NCBI RefSeq assembly: GCF_030272615.1
Contig: NC_081405.1
Span: 160,042,317-160,106,316 of the forward strand
DNA from: Cryptomeria japonica
Taxonomy: Eukaryota > Streptophyta > Pinopsida > Cupressales > Cupressaceae
Length of the DNA stretch: 64,000 nucleotides
Direction: 5' to 3'
Part shown: in pieces, positions 1 to 11,167 of the stretch
How positions within the stretch are numbered: position 1 is the first letter of the stretch
Layout: every line of letters starts with the position of its first letter
The notes under the pieces: model-generated
Databases searched by the model: none
Told to the model about the DNA's origin: nothing
The model's input: the letters and a program-made list of their open reading frames with translations, nothing else
Made by a program: the position numbers and the translations under genes

Positions 1-298
1 CCGTGCCTCTGTTGTGCAAGTCCATGTATCTTTCCCTAAGGTAATGTACCTTAGTCTTGCAAGTCCATCAGGTGCATGTTGCTCCTTGGCAGTAAGCTTA
101 AAATTTTGTAATCAATTTTATTTATATTGTGAGTATGATTCTCACTATGGTTTTTACCTGATTGATTTTTTCACATAAATATGGTGTTCATGTGTTGATG
201 GTTGATGGTTTTAGTGTTATTATTAAATATTGTTTAATATTAATTAGATTATATTAGAAGTGTTCCATACTGATTCACTCCCTCTCTCAGTTTTATCA
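1..298 (+). repeat. 3' end of a copia-type LTR, cut by the window edge
   Basis: The segment carries the signature of the last part of a Ty1/copia LTR: a pyrimidine-rich 'actgattcactccctctctcag' style stretch near 270-290, then a CA end at 297-298. The same end structure is seen in the complete copia LTRs at 9.9-10.05 kb and 15.7-15.83 kb. No primer-binding site follows position 298, so this is more likely a 3' LTR or solo LTR than a 5' LTR. The start of the LTR lies outside the window. Confidence 0.6.
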
Positions 299-844
299 TA
301 GGTTTAACATGGGAAGTATATCATATGAATGCCTAATCAATTCATTAGTCCAATGTATGACATTCCATGCTTGCTGCTTCATATCTTCAAGCTCTATTAA
401 ATTTTCATTTCCATTGTGGATAGGAATATCAAAGATCCTCTTCTTATTGTAAATGGGATGCAATCTATTTTCACCGTCTTTATCCCTTATTTCATCTGAA
501 ATCCACATGTTCTCTGCTTGAGCTGCCAAGTCCAAGTCCATTTTGCAATGATCCCTTATTTTTGCTTCATGATCATCCACACAATTGGCCCAAAGGTCTT
601 TAATATTTGGCACATGTCTAAAATATGACGCTTTCACCTTGTTAAATGTACTAACATGATCAAATTTACTCCTTTCTATTTGCAAGGGCTTTAAAGAGAA
701 CTTTAACAATTTAGTCTCCACATTCTTAGTTGCTTTCATTTCCAAGCAAGAATGAGCACCAACTCTTATTGGCAGTTGGAAGCATGGCTTATGTTTATTG
801 ACCACTAGTTTATGAATAGGAGCAAACTTGGCTTTGAATAATGT
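299..844 (-). pseudogene. Unknown open reading frame truncated by an LTR
   Basis: About 180 codons are open on the minus strand, from a plausible splice acceptor (TTTTTTATGTAG, its AG at 845-846) down to position 299. The first codon of the longest scored ORF is GTG at about 805, so it is probably an internal exon and not a complete gene. The product is hydrophilic and mixed-charge, with a Trp/His-rich C-terminal part (VIHWTNELIRHS); I see no membrane segment. The stop codon lies exactly in the last three bases of the neighbouring LTR (296-298), so the frame seems to have been cut by that insertion. I do not recognise the family. It could be a host exon or part of another transposon. Confidence 0.4.
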
Positions 845-883
845 CTACATAAAAAATCCAGACAAATACTTTATTTATGAATA

Positions 884-1260
884 GGATATCATACAAAGCC
901 AAGGTTGCAACTATTCATAAAAACCAATTAATGTAATAATAAGGGTAGGAAACTCATGCCAAGGGTAGATGAGCGATTTGGGATTCCAAATTTGAAGGAA
1001 ACAAACTCTTTTAACACATTTTTGAGTGCCAGTAAATGTAAGTCACACATTAAAGAAAAACAATACCCACATTTTTGAAAGGAAACCAACAAAAAATAAA
1101 GTTGTAGTTAACTAGGACTCAAAAATATGTTAAAAGAGCTTGTTTCCTTCATATTTAGTGGCCTAAATTGATTAGCTACCCTTGGCACAAGTTTCTTGCA
1201 TTTATTCTTACTTTAATTGGTTTTTGTGAGTAGGAGCGACCTTGGCTTTTTATGATATCC
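884..1260. repeat. Foldback/MITE-like element with long inverted arms
   Basis: The segment begins GGATATCAT and ends ATGATATCC. The two arms, roughly 884-1040 and 1115-1260, are imperfect reverse complements along about 150 bp, with a short unpaired centre. There is no coding capacity. No clear target-site duplication flanks it. A piece of the arm sequence (AGGAGC..CTTGGCTTT) also occurs at 820-838, at the edge of the neighbouring open frame, so the arms may derive from local sequence. It could be a MITE or a local inverted duplication. Confidence 0.7.
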
Positions 1261-1619
1261 TTTCCACACCCTCAACCCCCCAAATTTGCATGCCCTAGTT
1301 CTTTACAAGGATGTCATGGGTGTAACACGCTTGACCCTCAAAAACCCTATGCCTAAGGCTTTAAATGGGGATCAAGGATGTTGACATCCCCGACCCTCAA
1401 AAACAAGGATTTTGGTTTTCCTAATGAGGGTTCCTTTTTAGTTTAGATTTCTTAGTTAATTAGATAATTAGTGCCTATTAGTTAATTGTAGCTTTATCTT
1501 CCAGGTTTGAATTTCAAATAAAATCCAGTAAGTAGCTAAAATTGAAAGATTGTATAATTTTCCATAATAATGTATTACTCACTCAATTTGTTTTTTTCAC
1601 GTAAAGTTGGCAATGTCTG
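1261..1619. other. Unassigned intergenic stretch
   Basis: This is AT-rich sequence with two short C-rich repeats of the form 'gaccctcaaaaac' at about 1333 and 1394. I see no gene, LTR end or structural RNA in it. Confidence 0.5.
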
Positions 1620-2187
1620 AAGAAAAGGTGGTACCCATGAAGTAAAAATTCAATTGTCACCTTCCTTCGACCAAGTTGGTCTCAATGAATAGAAGTACAA
1701 CTGATACTGACTTGGGGCATGTAGACTTACAAGATTTCTCAAGGAGGATGTCAAATTCAGATGGTAAAATAGTATGGGCTACAGCCTTGGTCCACTTGGG
1801 ATTGGTGCTAGTTGGAGGCTTCCCTACAATCTCCAAACTTAGTGCTAGCTTGTGCCATGAACTATGTTAGACAAGAGAAGAGTTTAGAGCTGGTTGGGGG
1901 AGATCATCCTAGATATCTCCCCTGATGCAATTAAAGCAGAATTTCACATCCCTCGACATGACCAATATGCCAAAGTCTCAGTGACTGATGGAGAGCAATA
2001 TTATGCCACCTAAAATAATCCAATGGTGTATATCAATGGCCAACTATTTGAGAATTCAAAGAATAGCTCACAACTAAAACAAATAAAGATGGTCCACAAA
2101 GCTTACTTGCATGTAGATGTCAGGGATTATGTCACTCCCCTAAGCAAGTGGGCAGGTTTGTTGGATGCTAAAGAGATCAAGCTATGA
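1620..2187 (+). pseudogene. Decayed coding relic of a plant transposon-associated protein
   Basis: The plus strand keeps protein-like patches broken by stops and frame changes. The clearest is at about 1910-2187, containing ISPDAIKAEFHIPRH and a later stretch ending AKEIKL before TGA at 2185-2187. The 'hydrophobic-S-P-x-A-I' pattern followed by a short 'hydrophobic-P' motif recalls the putative plant transposon protein domain found in many plant retroelements; this is recall of a pattern, not a search. The reading frame is interrupted at least at about 2011. It may be distantly related to the frames at 39922-43287 and 53162-54919. Confidence 0.35.
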
Positions 2188-2203
2188 ACTCTCTACAAAT
2201 ATT

Positions 2204-2500
2204 TATTGTGAAGTATTTATGCAGTTTTCGTGTGAAAACTTCTACCAAACTTGCAAAATTTGAATGAATATAGTTTAGATTTCAACATTTCTAATTTATG
2301 TTAATGATTCAAAAAAAATTGTTACTTGGTATTGTTGATAATTTAATGATTTAATTGTAAAAGATAACTTGATTAGACCATGTTTTGGAAAGCTCACAAG
2401 GATTCTCGTCCTGCATGTGCACATTGGATATGGCCATATAGTTAGATGAATACTAAAAATTTGCTAATTAATTTGCACCTTTGGTGATCAACAAGCAATT
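2204..2500 (+). repeat. Dispersed repeat, copy 1 (inverted partner on far flank)
   Basis: This stretch matches the reverse complement of 59107-59380 at roughly 80% by eye, with shared blocks such as 'gataacttgattaga' and 'tatggccatatagtt'. Similarity starts abruptly at TATTGTGAAG (2204). The two copies lie just outside the two LTRs of the level-1 copia element, in opposite orientation. Confidence 0.7.
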
Positions 2501-2654
2501 ACAAGATATCCAAAAATGATATTCTCTCTTGAAAAGTGAAGTTAACTCCAAGGCTATGGAAGGCTAGGTCTTAGATGTGTAGGGAAAATCAATGGGAATA
2601 AATGTGATTGTTTTCAAGGTGGCCACTATTTCTTTAACACTTCAAGATGAAAAC

Positions 2655-3400
<746 letters not shown>

Positions 3401-3416
3401 CCCCCCCCCCCCCCCC
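3401..3416 (-). promoter_or_regulatory. Polypurine tract of level-1 copia
   Basis: Sixteen consecutive G residues on the minus strand directly follow the pol stop codon (TAA at 3419-3417) and directly precede the 3' LTR. This is where plus-strand DNA synthesis would be primed. The run is probably lengthened by slippage, and the expected TG at the LTR start has been lost or absorbed. Confidence 0.75.
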
Positions 3417-4920
3417 TTAAGCTTTACTTGGGGAGTTCACATCAAACCCTTCAACGGGTTGCAAACCAAGATTTTTACAATGAAATTGGAACTTTTCTTT
3501 ACAAAGTGGATTTGTTAGAATATCAACAACTTGATCTTCTCCCTTTAAATATAGAAGTGAAACTTGCTTGTCTTCAATTTGTTCTCTAAGAAAGTGGTGT
3601 TGGAGAGTAATATGTTTGGTCCTTGCATGGAAGATAGGATTCTTAATCAAGGCAATGTCACTTTGATTGTCACAATACAAAGGTATTTAATCTTGTTGAG
3701 GTAGCACCAAATATTCAAGCAATCTTCTAAGCCATAAGGCTTCTTTAGAGGCATTAGTGCATCCTTTATATTCAACTTTTGTGGAACCAAGAGATGTAGA
3801 CTATTGTTTCTTACTATTCCAAGATATTACACCTGATTGAAATAAAGAAACAATATCTACAAGTAGATTTCTCATCATTGGGATCTCCCCCTAGATCTAA
3901 ATCAATACATATTTTTAAAATAAGATCACAATTTGCATCATAAAACAAACCATTAATAGTTCCTTTAATATATCTCAAAATCCTTTTTGCAACTTTAAAG
4001 TGAGTTTGTTGAGGTTTAAACATAAATATAGAAACTAAACTCACACTATAAGCAATATCTAGTCTAGCAAGAGTCAAATAATTTAAACTTACAACTAGTT
4101 GTCTATATAAAGTAACATCAACTAAAAGAGTTTGCATATCAAGTATTAAGTTTGTTCCTAATTCACAAGGAGTAGAAACATGATTAGCATCATTCATTTT
4201 AAATTTGTCTAAAATATCTTTGAGCATATTTACTTTGAGATAGGAAAATTCCTTGAGGTGTTTGCCAAATTGCATTCCCCCCCAAAAAAATGTAAAAGTC
4301 CTACATGAATCATTAGATTTTTTTGTTTGAATTGAAACTTAATTCCAGATATCAAATTATTGAAACTTGCAGTTAGAATTAAATCATCGAAATATAAAAT
4401 AATAATCACAATCTCATCTTCAATATGTTTAATATATACATTTTGATAATTTTTGCTTCTAATAAAACCTTGAGAAAGAAAGAATGTGTTTATCTTAGAA
4501 TACCATTCTCTAGGAGATTGTTCCAAACTATAAAGTGATTTCTTTAACTTGCAAACTAAATGTTCATTACTTTCCTTAATAAAATCAAGAGGTTGAGACA
4601 TATAAATTTCCTCAAGTAAATCACTTTAGAAAAGCACTTTTAACATCCATCTGATGAATAGGCCAATGCATAATAGAAGCTAAAGCAAGAACTAGTTTAT
4701 CAAGAGCAAAAGTTTCATTATAATCTAAGCCTTCAATTTGAGAAAAGCCTCTAGCTACTAATCTATCTTTAATTTACTAACTTCATTATTTGCATCCAAC
4801 TTAGTTTTATATAGCCATTTACAAGAAACAATATTTTTACCTCAAACCATTTAGGCTTCCTTTTAGAAGTAATAGAATCATTACAAGAAGAAGAATCATT
4901 AGGACTAGAATTATAATGAT
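3417..4920 (-). pseudogene. Copia reverse transcriptase and RNase H, broken
   Basis: Minus-strand fragments cover the C-terminal half of a copia polyprotein. The RT part (4601-4230) contains LKKSLYSLEQSPREWY, a degraded form of the usual LYGLKQAPRAWY block, and the catalytic motif YFDDLIL. The next fragment (4275-3814) has the copia connection region (RYIKGT, then a DLGGDPNDEKSTCRY block matching the RNase H start). The last fragment (3680-3417) has the CDNQSDIALIKNPIFHARTKHI motif typical of copia RNase H ends. Several frameshifts and stops separate these pieces. The N-terminal RT region near 4620-4920 is badly decayed. Confidence 0.85.
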
Positions 4921-4952
4921 CATCAACACTATCACTTTGAGAAAGATATGCA

Positions 4953-5799
4953 TTAAGAGGTGATGGGGTTTAGAGAAGGAAGTTTGTCCTCGACAACCAC
5001 AACTTTACTTTCAACAAATTCATTATCCTGCACTTTAGAACAATCATGAATACCATTTTCAGCAATACAAACATCTCTAGAAACTTTAACTTTATTAGTG
5101 ATAGGATTGCAAACTCTATATGCTTTAGAATGTTCATCATAAACAACAAATATATAAGGAGAAGATTTAGAATCCAACTTTTGCCTTTTTTTGTTTAGGT
5201 TTATGAACATAAGAAATGGAACCAAAAATCTTAAAATGTTATAAATTGGGCTTTCTACCGAACCAAGCCTCTTCAGAAGTTATATCCTTTAAAGCTTTGG
5301 TAGGTGTTATATTAATGAGATAAGTAGCACAAGCCATAGCTTCAACCTGAAATTTATAATCCATATTCTTAGTATGCAATAAAAATCTATCCATTTCAAT
5401 AAATGTTCTATGCTTCCTTTTCGCTACAACATTTTGTTGAGGCGTACAGGGAATAGTAAGATCATGTTTAATACCAAAAGATTTCAAATAACCATTAAAA
5501 ACATGATTCACATATTTCTTACCATTATCAGTTCTAAGTATTTTAATCTTAAAACCAGATTGCCTTTCAACAAACATATGAAATTCAATAAAAATATCAA
5601 GAACTTGATCCTTACTATGAAGAAAATAGAGCCAAGTTCTTCTTGAATAATCAACAACAATTGTAAGAACATACCTTGATCCTTGAATATAGGAATTCTC
5701 CATGGGTCCCAAAAGGTCACTATGAATGAGGCGTAACTTATGATTTGCCCTCCATGATTGACCTTGTGGAAAGAGATTCCTATACATCTTACCACTCAT
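4953..5799 (-). pseudogene. Copia integrase, broken
   Basis: The fragment 5799-5239 carries the integrase core. The first catalytic Asp is in LIHSDLLGP, the second in LRTDNGKKY, and the third position is altered: the usual NGVVERK.H block reads NVVAKRKHR, so the catalytic Glu is replaced. The fragment 5225-4953 holds the C-terminal part (YDEHSKAYRVCNP, then KVKVSRDVCI). Integrase would insert element cDNA into chromosomal DNA. The loss of the third acidic residue alone would inactivate it. Confidence 0.85.
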
Positions 5800-5802
5800 G
5801 CA

Positions 5803-6411
5803 TCATGTGCATACAATTTTAGAAGGAACAATACTAAGCAATCCATCTGCCATATTTTGTTTTTGCATCAAAGCAATATTACTAGAATTTATGTGGCCAA
5901 GTCTTTCATGCCAAACATTAAAATCAATGGTAGTAAGTAAAGAATACTTGGAATGAGAAAATTCATAAAATTTGAATAAGTTATCATTATCCACTTTAGC
6001 ATTAGCAATAACTTGGTTATGCTTTGGATCAATAATATAACACATGCCCTTATAGAACTCAATCTTCTAATCTTGGCAAAGCTTAGCAATAGAGATAAAA
6101 TTTCATTTTAATTAAGGAACATAAAGAACATCATGTAATTTACCATTAGGCACATTCACATCACCAATAGATTCTACTTTACAACTATAATTATTAACAA
6201 GTTGAACAGGAAGATTCAAAGTATTAGGTTACATAAAATCAAAAATTTCTTTATGAGAAGTAACATGTTGAGATGCATCGAAATCAATAATCCACTCAAG
6301 AGGCTAAGAAACATTATAACTACATGTAAAATCATGATGAGATTGTTTACCATTATTATTCAACTTTTTAGGATTAGAGTTATTTGGATGATTATTTGGA
6401 GTCACGGGCTT
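5803..6411 (-). pseudogene. Copia GAG-pre-integrase and protease, broken
   Basis: The frame 6045-5803 contains WHERLGHINSSNIALMQK, the zinc-binding GAG-pre-integrase block. Upstream, about 6300-6250 on the minus strand, WIIDFDASQHVTS is a degenerate copia protease active site (normally WxxDSGAsxHmt; here the Ser-Gly of DSG reads FD). A linker rich in Asn, Pro and Lys precedes it up to the breakpoint with the 42-kb insertion. Stops at about 6310, 6236 and 6067 break the frame. The gag zinc knuckle that belongs directly upstream lies at 48549-48610, beyond the insertion. Confidence 0.8.
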
Positions 6412-6416
6412 TTTAC
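6412..6416. repeat. Left target-site duplication of E2 (tttac)
   Basis: The sequence tttac directly precedes TGTATGCTCAG. The matching copy is at 48544-48548. Confidence 0.9.
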
Positions 6417-7965
6417 TGTATGCTCAGATTGTGGTACCTGCATGAGAGAGGCAAACAACACAAACACACCAATGGGACATTATGTTAGAGATAAAAAATC
6501 ATTAGAACAAACAAATGAAACAAAGATATTAAGTGCATCTCATTGTTATCTATCTCCAAGGATCCTTCAAATCAAGGTGGCTCTTAGCTTGGAATAGGAC
6601 TTGATCTATAGGATGACTACCAAAAGAATGAGGGATAGGTGATGATTCTAAGATCTACATGGAAATGCAACTAATATCTTAGTGAAATATTTAGATATGA
6701 AACTAGATGATGATATGATGCAAGATATTGATATGAAGCTAAATTAACATGAAAATGATGTTAAGATGATATTAAGCTAATATGGAAATGAAGCTAGCGT
6801 GATATTACTAACATGATATGCAAAACATGATAAATCAGATCTATGATGCTACTAAATGATCTAAAATGCTATTATCAAAGAAAGGCTAACAATGCTTGAT
6901 GAAATGAGACTATAAATTAGATGCACAAAAGACTTGATATGAGAATGAAGAATGAGAATTCTATTTATAGGAAAAATAGGGCAATAGAGGGTTGAGATTG
7001 AATAATCTCAACAAGGGCTAGGATTGAAAGTTATCAATCCATGTGAGGGATTCAATCAAATCCCAAGTTGACAAATGCCACCTTGAGAGAGTTTGAGAGG
7101 AGATATAAGAGGAATTAAATGATTGAGTAGACATGGAGGTTACCTTAGGAGGTAAGGTTGTGGTTAGGTTAGTGGATAACCAATGGATAAAGCCTTTACC
7201 CAAGGGGTAAACTCTTGTGCAAGGATTAATAGGATAACTAGGGTCAAAGCCATGAGTGCTTGATGAGACCCTTTGGTTAGATGAGGGTTAAGTGAGAGAG
7301 AAAGTCTCTAACCATGTGGGAAGGTTGAGTTAACCATTAATGGTTAGGAAGAATTTGGGGATAAATTTGTAAGAGTCCTTCCAAATTTGGGGGAACTCAA
7401 CAAGTTAGCTTGTTCAATGGATAAAGCTTTAAATGCATTTAGAATACTTTCTTCCAAATTTGAGAAGTGACCTCCTCAAATTTAGGGAAAGGACATGATT
7501 AGGAGTTGATTAGGCTAATTAAAAGGGTTTAGAATAATCTAGAAGGCTCTAGAAGAGGTTTAGGAGGCAAGTGAGAGATGTAGGATTTTGCAAGTGGGTG
7601 AGGGAAAAAAAAATTAATTAAAATAAATTTAATTTATTTTAATTTTGGTTGCAACTTGCATTTGTAGGATTTTGCAAGTGGGGGGGATTTAATTAAATGT
7701 AAATTGAGTTAAATGGGAAGAGGATTTTAATTAAATAAACAAGATTTTTTTAATTAGATGGCTTAGGGTATTTAATCAAACCTTAGTTTAATTAATGGAT
7801 TAGGTTTTAGAAGAAAGATGTTTAAAAAAATCTTCAATTTGATTAATAGGTTAATTAGAAGAATATGGATATTAATTAAATCTCAATTTAATTAATTGGA
7901 AGAAATAGGGATAATTAAATGAATAAAATTCACTTAATTTGTTGTGCAACTTTTAGATGTCTACA
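6417..7965 (+). repeat. 5' LTR of E2
   Basis: 1549 bp, TG...CA, matching 46980-48543 along its whole length, with a few short indels (for example an extra 'gatagaagag' type block near 48250 in the partner). The last 600 bp are very rich in A/T with many ttaattaa blocks. The 61-codon minus-strand ORF here has no coding signature. Confidence 0.9.
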
Positions 7966-7974
7966 TTTTGCCCC

Positions 7975-8009
7975 TCTTTGAGTTAACGTGTGACCACATG
8001 TTTCAAAGA
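7975..8009 (+). other. Stem-loop immediately after the 5' LTR of E2
   Basis: TCTTTGA (7975-7981) pairs with TCAAAGA (8003-8009) around a 21-base loop. It starts ten bases after the LTR end, following ATTTTGCCCC. A longer version of the same structure occurs at 30055-30093 after the 5' LTR of E3. The position is where a primer-binding site and packaging structure would be expected. Confidence 0.65.
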
Positions 8010-8432
8010 AAAACGCTCAATTTGTTGTCAAAAATTTTCAATATGATGTTGTTGCCAAAGTTGTCGATATGATTCCTTGGATATGAAAAATTAATTTGAT
8101 ATGAAAATTTGATATGAGACTGATGTCTATATGAGACTGATATGAAATTGATGTTGAGATTCGCTAAGATGCCCCAAATATGAAGAATTGATTTGATATG
8201 AAAAGTCGATATGAAGCTGGTGTCGATATGAGACTGATATAAAATTGATGTCAAGATTTGATATGATAATGCCCCCTCAGGAGATTGTTCGTGCACTAAA
8301 GGCATGCATGATCTCTCGAAAGAAGAAGAAAGCTATTTGAAAGATAGAAGATTGGATAGTTGATGACATGCATGGGTTTGATGAGATTGATTAGATTGAT
8401 TGGATTGATAAGATTGATTAGATTGAGATTAA
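8010..8432 (+). other. E2 leader: GATATGA-rich degenerate repeats
   Basis: There is no coding region. Short units of the type 'gatatgagactgatatgaaattgatgtcgatatg' recur imprecisely between about 8060 and 8260. A 'atgccccctc' block at 8271 is followed by a loose inverted repeat, and a similar block occurs in the E3 leader at 30138. Confidence 0.55.
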
Positions 8433-8857
8433 GTCTAGTTTCAAGAATGACACCTCCTGTATAAGACAAAGATGATCAAAACGTCTGGTTTCAAGAACGA
8501 TATATCTTGTATAAGACCTGATCAAAATGTCTGGTTTCAAGAAAGATACATCCTGTATAAGACATGATAGAACGGATCAAAATAAATGGATTAATAGAAT
8601 TGATAAGATTGGGATCAAGTCTGGTTTTAGGATTGACACCTCCTATATAAGACAAAGATGATCAAAGCGTTTGGTTTCAGGAATGATATATCCTATATAA
8701 GACTTGATCAAAACATCTGGTTTAAGGAAAGATACATCATGTATATGACATGATAGAATGGATCAGATGAAATGGATTAATAGAATTGATAATATTGGGA
8801 TCAAGTCTGGTTTTATGAATGACACCTCCTGTATAAGACAAAGATGATCAAAATGTC
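8433..8857 (+). repeat. 186-bp higher-order tandem repeat, first part
   Basis: Units start at 8433, 8619 and 8805, so the period is exactly 186 bp. Each contains three related sub-units built on 'gtctggtttcagga..gata.atcctgtataagac'. The third unit is interrupted at 8857 by element E5 and resumes at 22705. Confidence 0.85.
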
Positions 8858-10053
8858 TGTTGGCATTATGGACGAATTGACTATGTATTGCATTGATGTT
8901 TTGTCATTGATGTCAACACTAGCTGTTATGGTTGGTTACTGACAGACAGGTTTTGGTTACTAGTAGAAGATCTAGTGTTACCGACAAAGGAGACTATCTG
9001 TTGGACACTTCCGACATGTTTAGATCAATGAAGTATGTTTGATTTTATGTGTTACATGTTCCTGGAGCATGTTTTGGTTAGTTGGTATTGACTTGGTAAT
9101 CAGATGCTATCATACACTCTTACCGGCATTGGTTTAAGGTTTAACCGACAAAACTTTCACTAAGGAATCTTGATAGGATGCATAAGTGGTGTTGGTGTGA
9201 CTTCTAGATGGATTTCAGGATGCTGAAGATGTTCTTTGATCGTGCTTCAACTCCTTGAAGACATTTCTTTGGCATGGTGGACCCAAAATAGGTCGGTATC
9301 TATCTAGGTTATGGATCGGTATCATGATAACATGTTCTCTACACGTTACCAGGATGCTTCAGGATGTTCTATGGATTGGTTATTGTTGTTTTGGTCTTAA
9401 GCCGACATGGCGTATCATTGTAATATCTTTTAGGTGGCTGACCTAATTGGTTTAGGCCTTAGGGTTGGTATAAAATGATGTAAGATCTCATTGTAATAAA
9501 GTGTCGTGGTATTGGAATGCAATATCATATGCAGAGGTTATTTGGTCGATCATAGGCGATCAAATTGGGATTAGGGAAGAGGTCAAAGGCCTCCAGTATT
9601 GAGCTTAACTGGGAGTGTAATTAGGTATGGTAGATGCTATCTCTGTCAGTTCATTATTCTGGATTGTTGTCCATTTATCTTGAGATGGTTTTGCCTCTTT
9701 ATAGTCAATGAGACACTTTTGCAATGAGCAGCATGCTCTAGGCAATGTGCCTTCCTGCATGTGCAGTCCCCTCATTGTATCACATACTTTCTGCAAAAAG
9801 TATCATCTAATTGTGGGTAGGATTCCCACCATAGTTTTTCCCTTTTCGAGTTTTCCATGTACAAATCATGGTTTTATGTGGTATGGTTGCATTGTGTTGA
9901 TTATTTGTTTCATTGTTAAGTTTTATTGCTTACTGGTATCTGTTTCTTCTTTATCGGTACTTAATCTGGTTAAAGGTTATTAAGTGGATTTAATGATATA
10001 ATCTGTCAACAACTGATTCACCCCCCCCCGAGGTTCAACCGGTTACCCTAACA
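8858..10053 (+). repeat. 5' LTR of E5
   Basis: 1196 bp, beginning TGTTGGCATT and ending CCCTAACA. It matches 14657-14701 joined to 21520-22704. The pyrimidine-rich 'gattcacccccccccg' block near 10014-10030 precedes the end, as in E4 and E6. Confidence 0.9.
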
Positions 10054-10055
10054 AT

Positions 10056-10066
10056 TGGTATTAGAG
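10056..10066 (+). promoter_or_regulatory. Primer-binding site of E5
   Basis: TGGTATTAGAG begins two bases after the LTR. It is complementary to the 3' end of initiator methionine tRNA except for one change (TATTAG for TATCAG). It would prime minus-strand synthesis. Confidence 0.85.
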
Positions 10067-10111
10067 ATTTGGTCCTCTTTTGCAGAAGCTTAACCGCTTG
10101 AGGTAGATCCT

Positions 10112-11167
10112 GTGGAAGCTAACACTTCAAATCCACCGGCAACTATTTTCAGAAGAGAAATCCCTAAGCTTGATGGAACAAATTATGGGATATGGAAAAT
10201 CCAAATGGAGACTCATCTTAGATGTCTTGGCAAGGATATTTGGGAGATCACTAAGAAAGGATACACACCTTATGATCCAGCATCTGGCAATCCTGCTCCT
10301 ACAAACTTGGATAAGAATATTGAAAATGATTGCAGAGCTAGAGAAGCCCTCTTATGTGCACTTACTGACCAGTAGATCATGGGATTGACTAATAAATCAC
10401 TAGCAAGGGTTATGTGGGATAAATTGAAAACTCTAAATGAAGGCGATCCTACTATCAAAATTGATAAACTTGATGGTTACCGGGTAAGATATGAAAACTT
10501 GAAGATGGAAGATAATGAAAGAATTGTTGTGTTTATGGAAAGAGCAACTAAGATTGTTATGGGAATTCAATGTTGTGGACAATTTTTGAGTGAAGATGAA
10601 ATAGTTTCCAAAGTCTTGAGTGCCCTTCCACTAACTTACAAGATTAAGGCAACTACAATTAATGAGTTGAGGACAATGGCTAACTCTTCAGTTAACAGAG
10701 AGATTCTTATGGGGAAATTATCTTTTTTTGAGCTTGAAGAATTTGGATCTTCTGGAGCTGTAAAGTCTGAACCTTCTTCTCATGCATCATCATCATCTAT
10801 CAGCAAAAGTGATTGGAAAGTCTTGTATGCAAAAGAATTAGAAGATATGAGGAAATAAGATGAAGAATTTGAGCAACTTGAAGCCTTATTCGCTAGGAGA
10901 GTACCTAAAGGTCCGACAGGAAGTAAGTATGAAGGAAACACACCTTTTAAATGTTTTGCATGTAATAAGATTGGTCATTTTGCATCTAGATGTCCTGAAA
11001 GGAATGAAAGATTTGAGGAAAGAGTTAAGAAATCATTTAAGCCTAACCAGAACAAATATAGATTCAAGAAAAGTAAAGAATGCTACATAGCGAATGAGGA
11101 AGGACTAAGTGATGACTCTAGAGATGAACTGATAAAAGACTCTGCTAGTGGATCCGACAATGTAAAG
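10112..11167 (+). pseudogene. E5 Gag polyprotein, two in-frame stops
   Basis: The frame from ATG 10112 is continuous apart from TAG at 10373 and TAA at 10856. The N-terminal part has PKLDGTNYGIWKIQMETHL and WEIT, the copia Gag start block. A UBN2-type Gag core follows (YENLKMEDNERI, then SEDEIVSKVLSALP). Near the C-terminus is a CCHC zinc knuckle, CFACNKIGHFASRC, at about 10950-10992, which would bind element RNA. Gag would form the virus-like particle. It matches E6 gag closely (15891-16925). Confidence 0.9.

Noticed and set aside
3401-3416. Poly-C run as an assembly artefact or quadruplex
   Set aside because: Its position between pol stop and LTR identifies it as a polypurine tract; a structural role cannot be judged from sequence alone.
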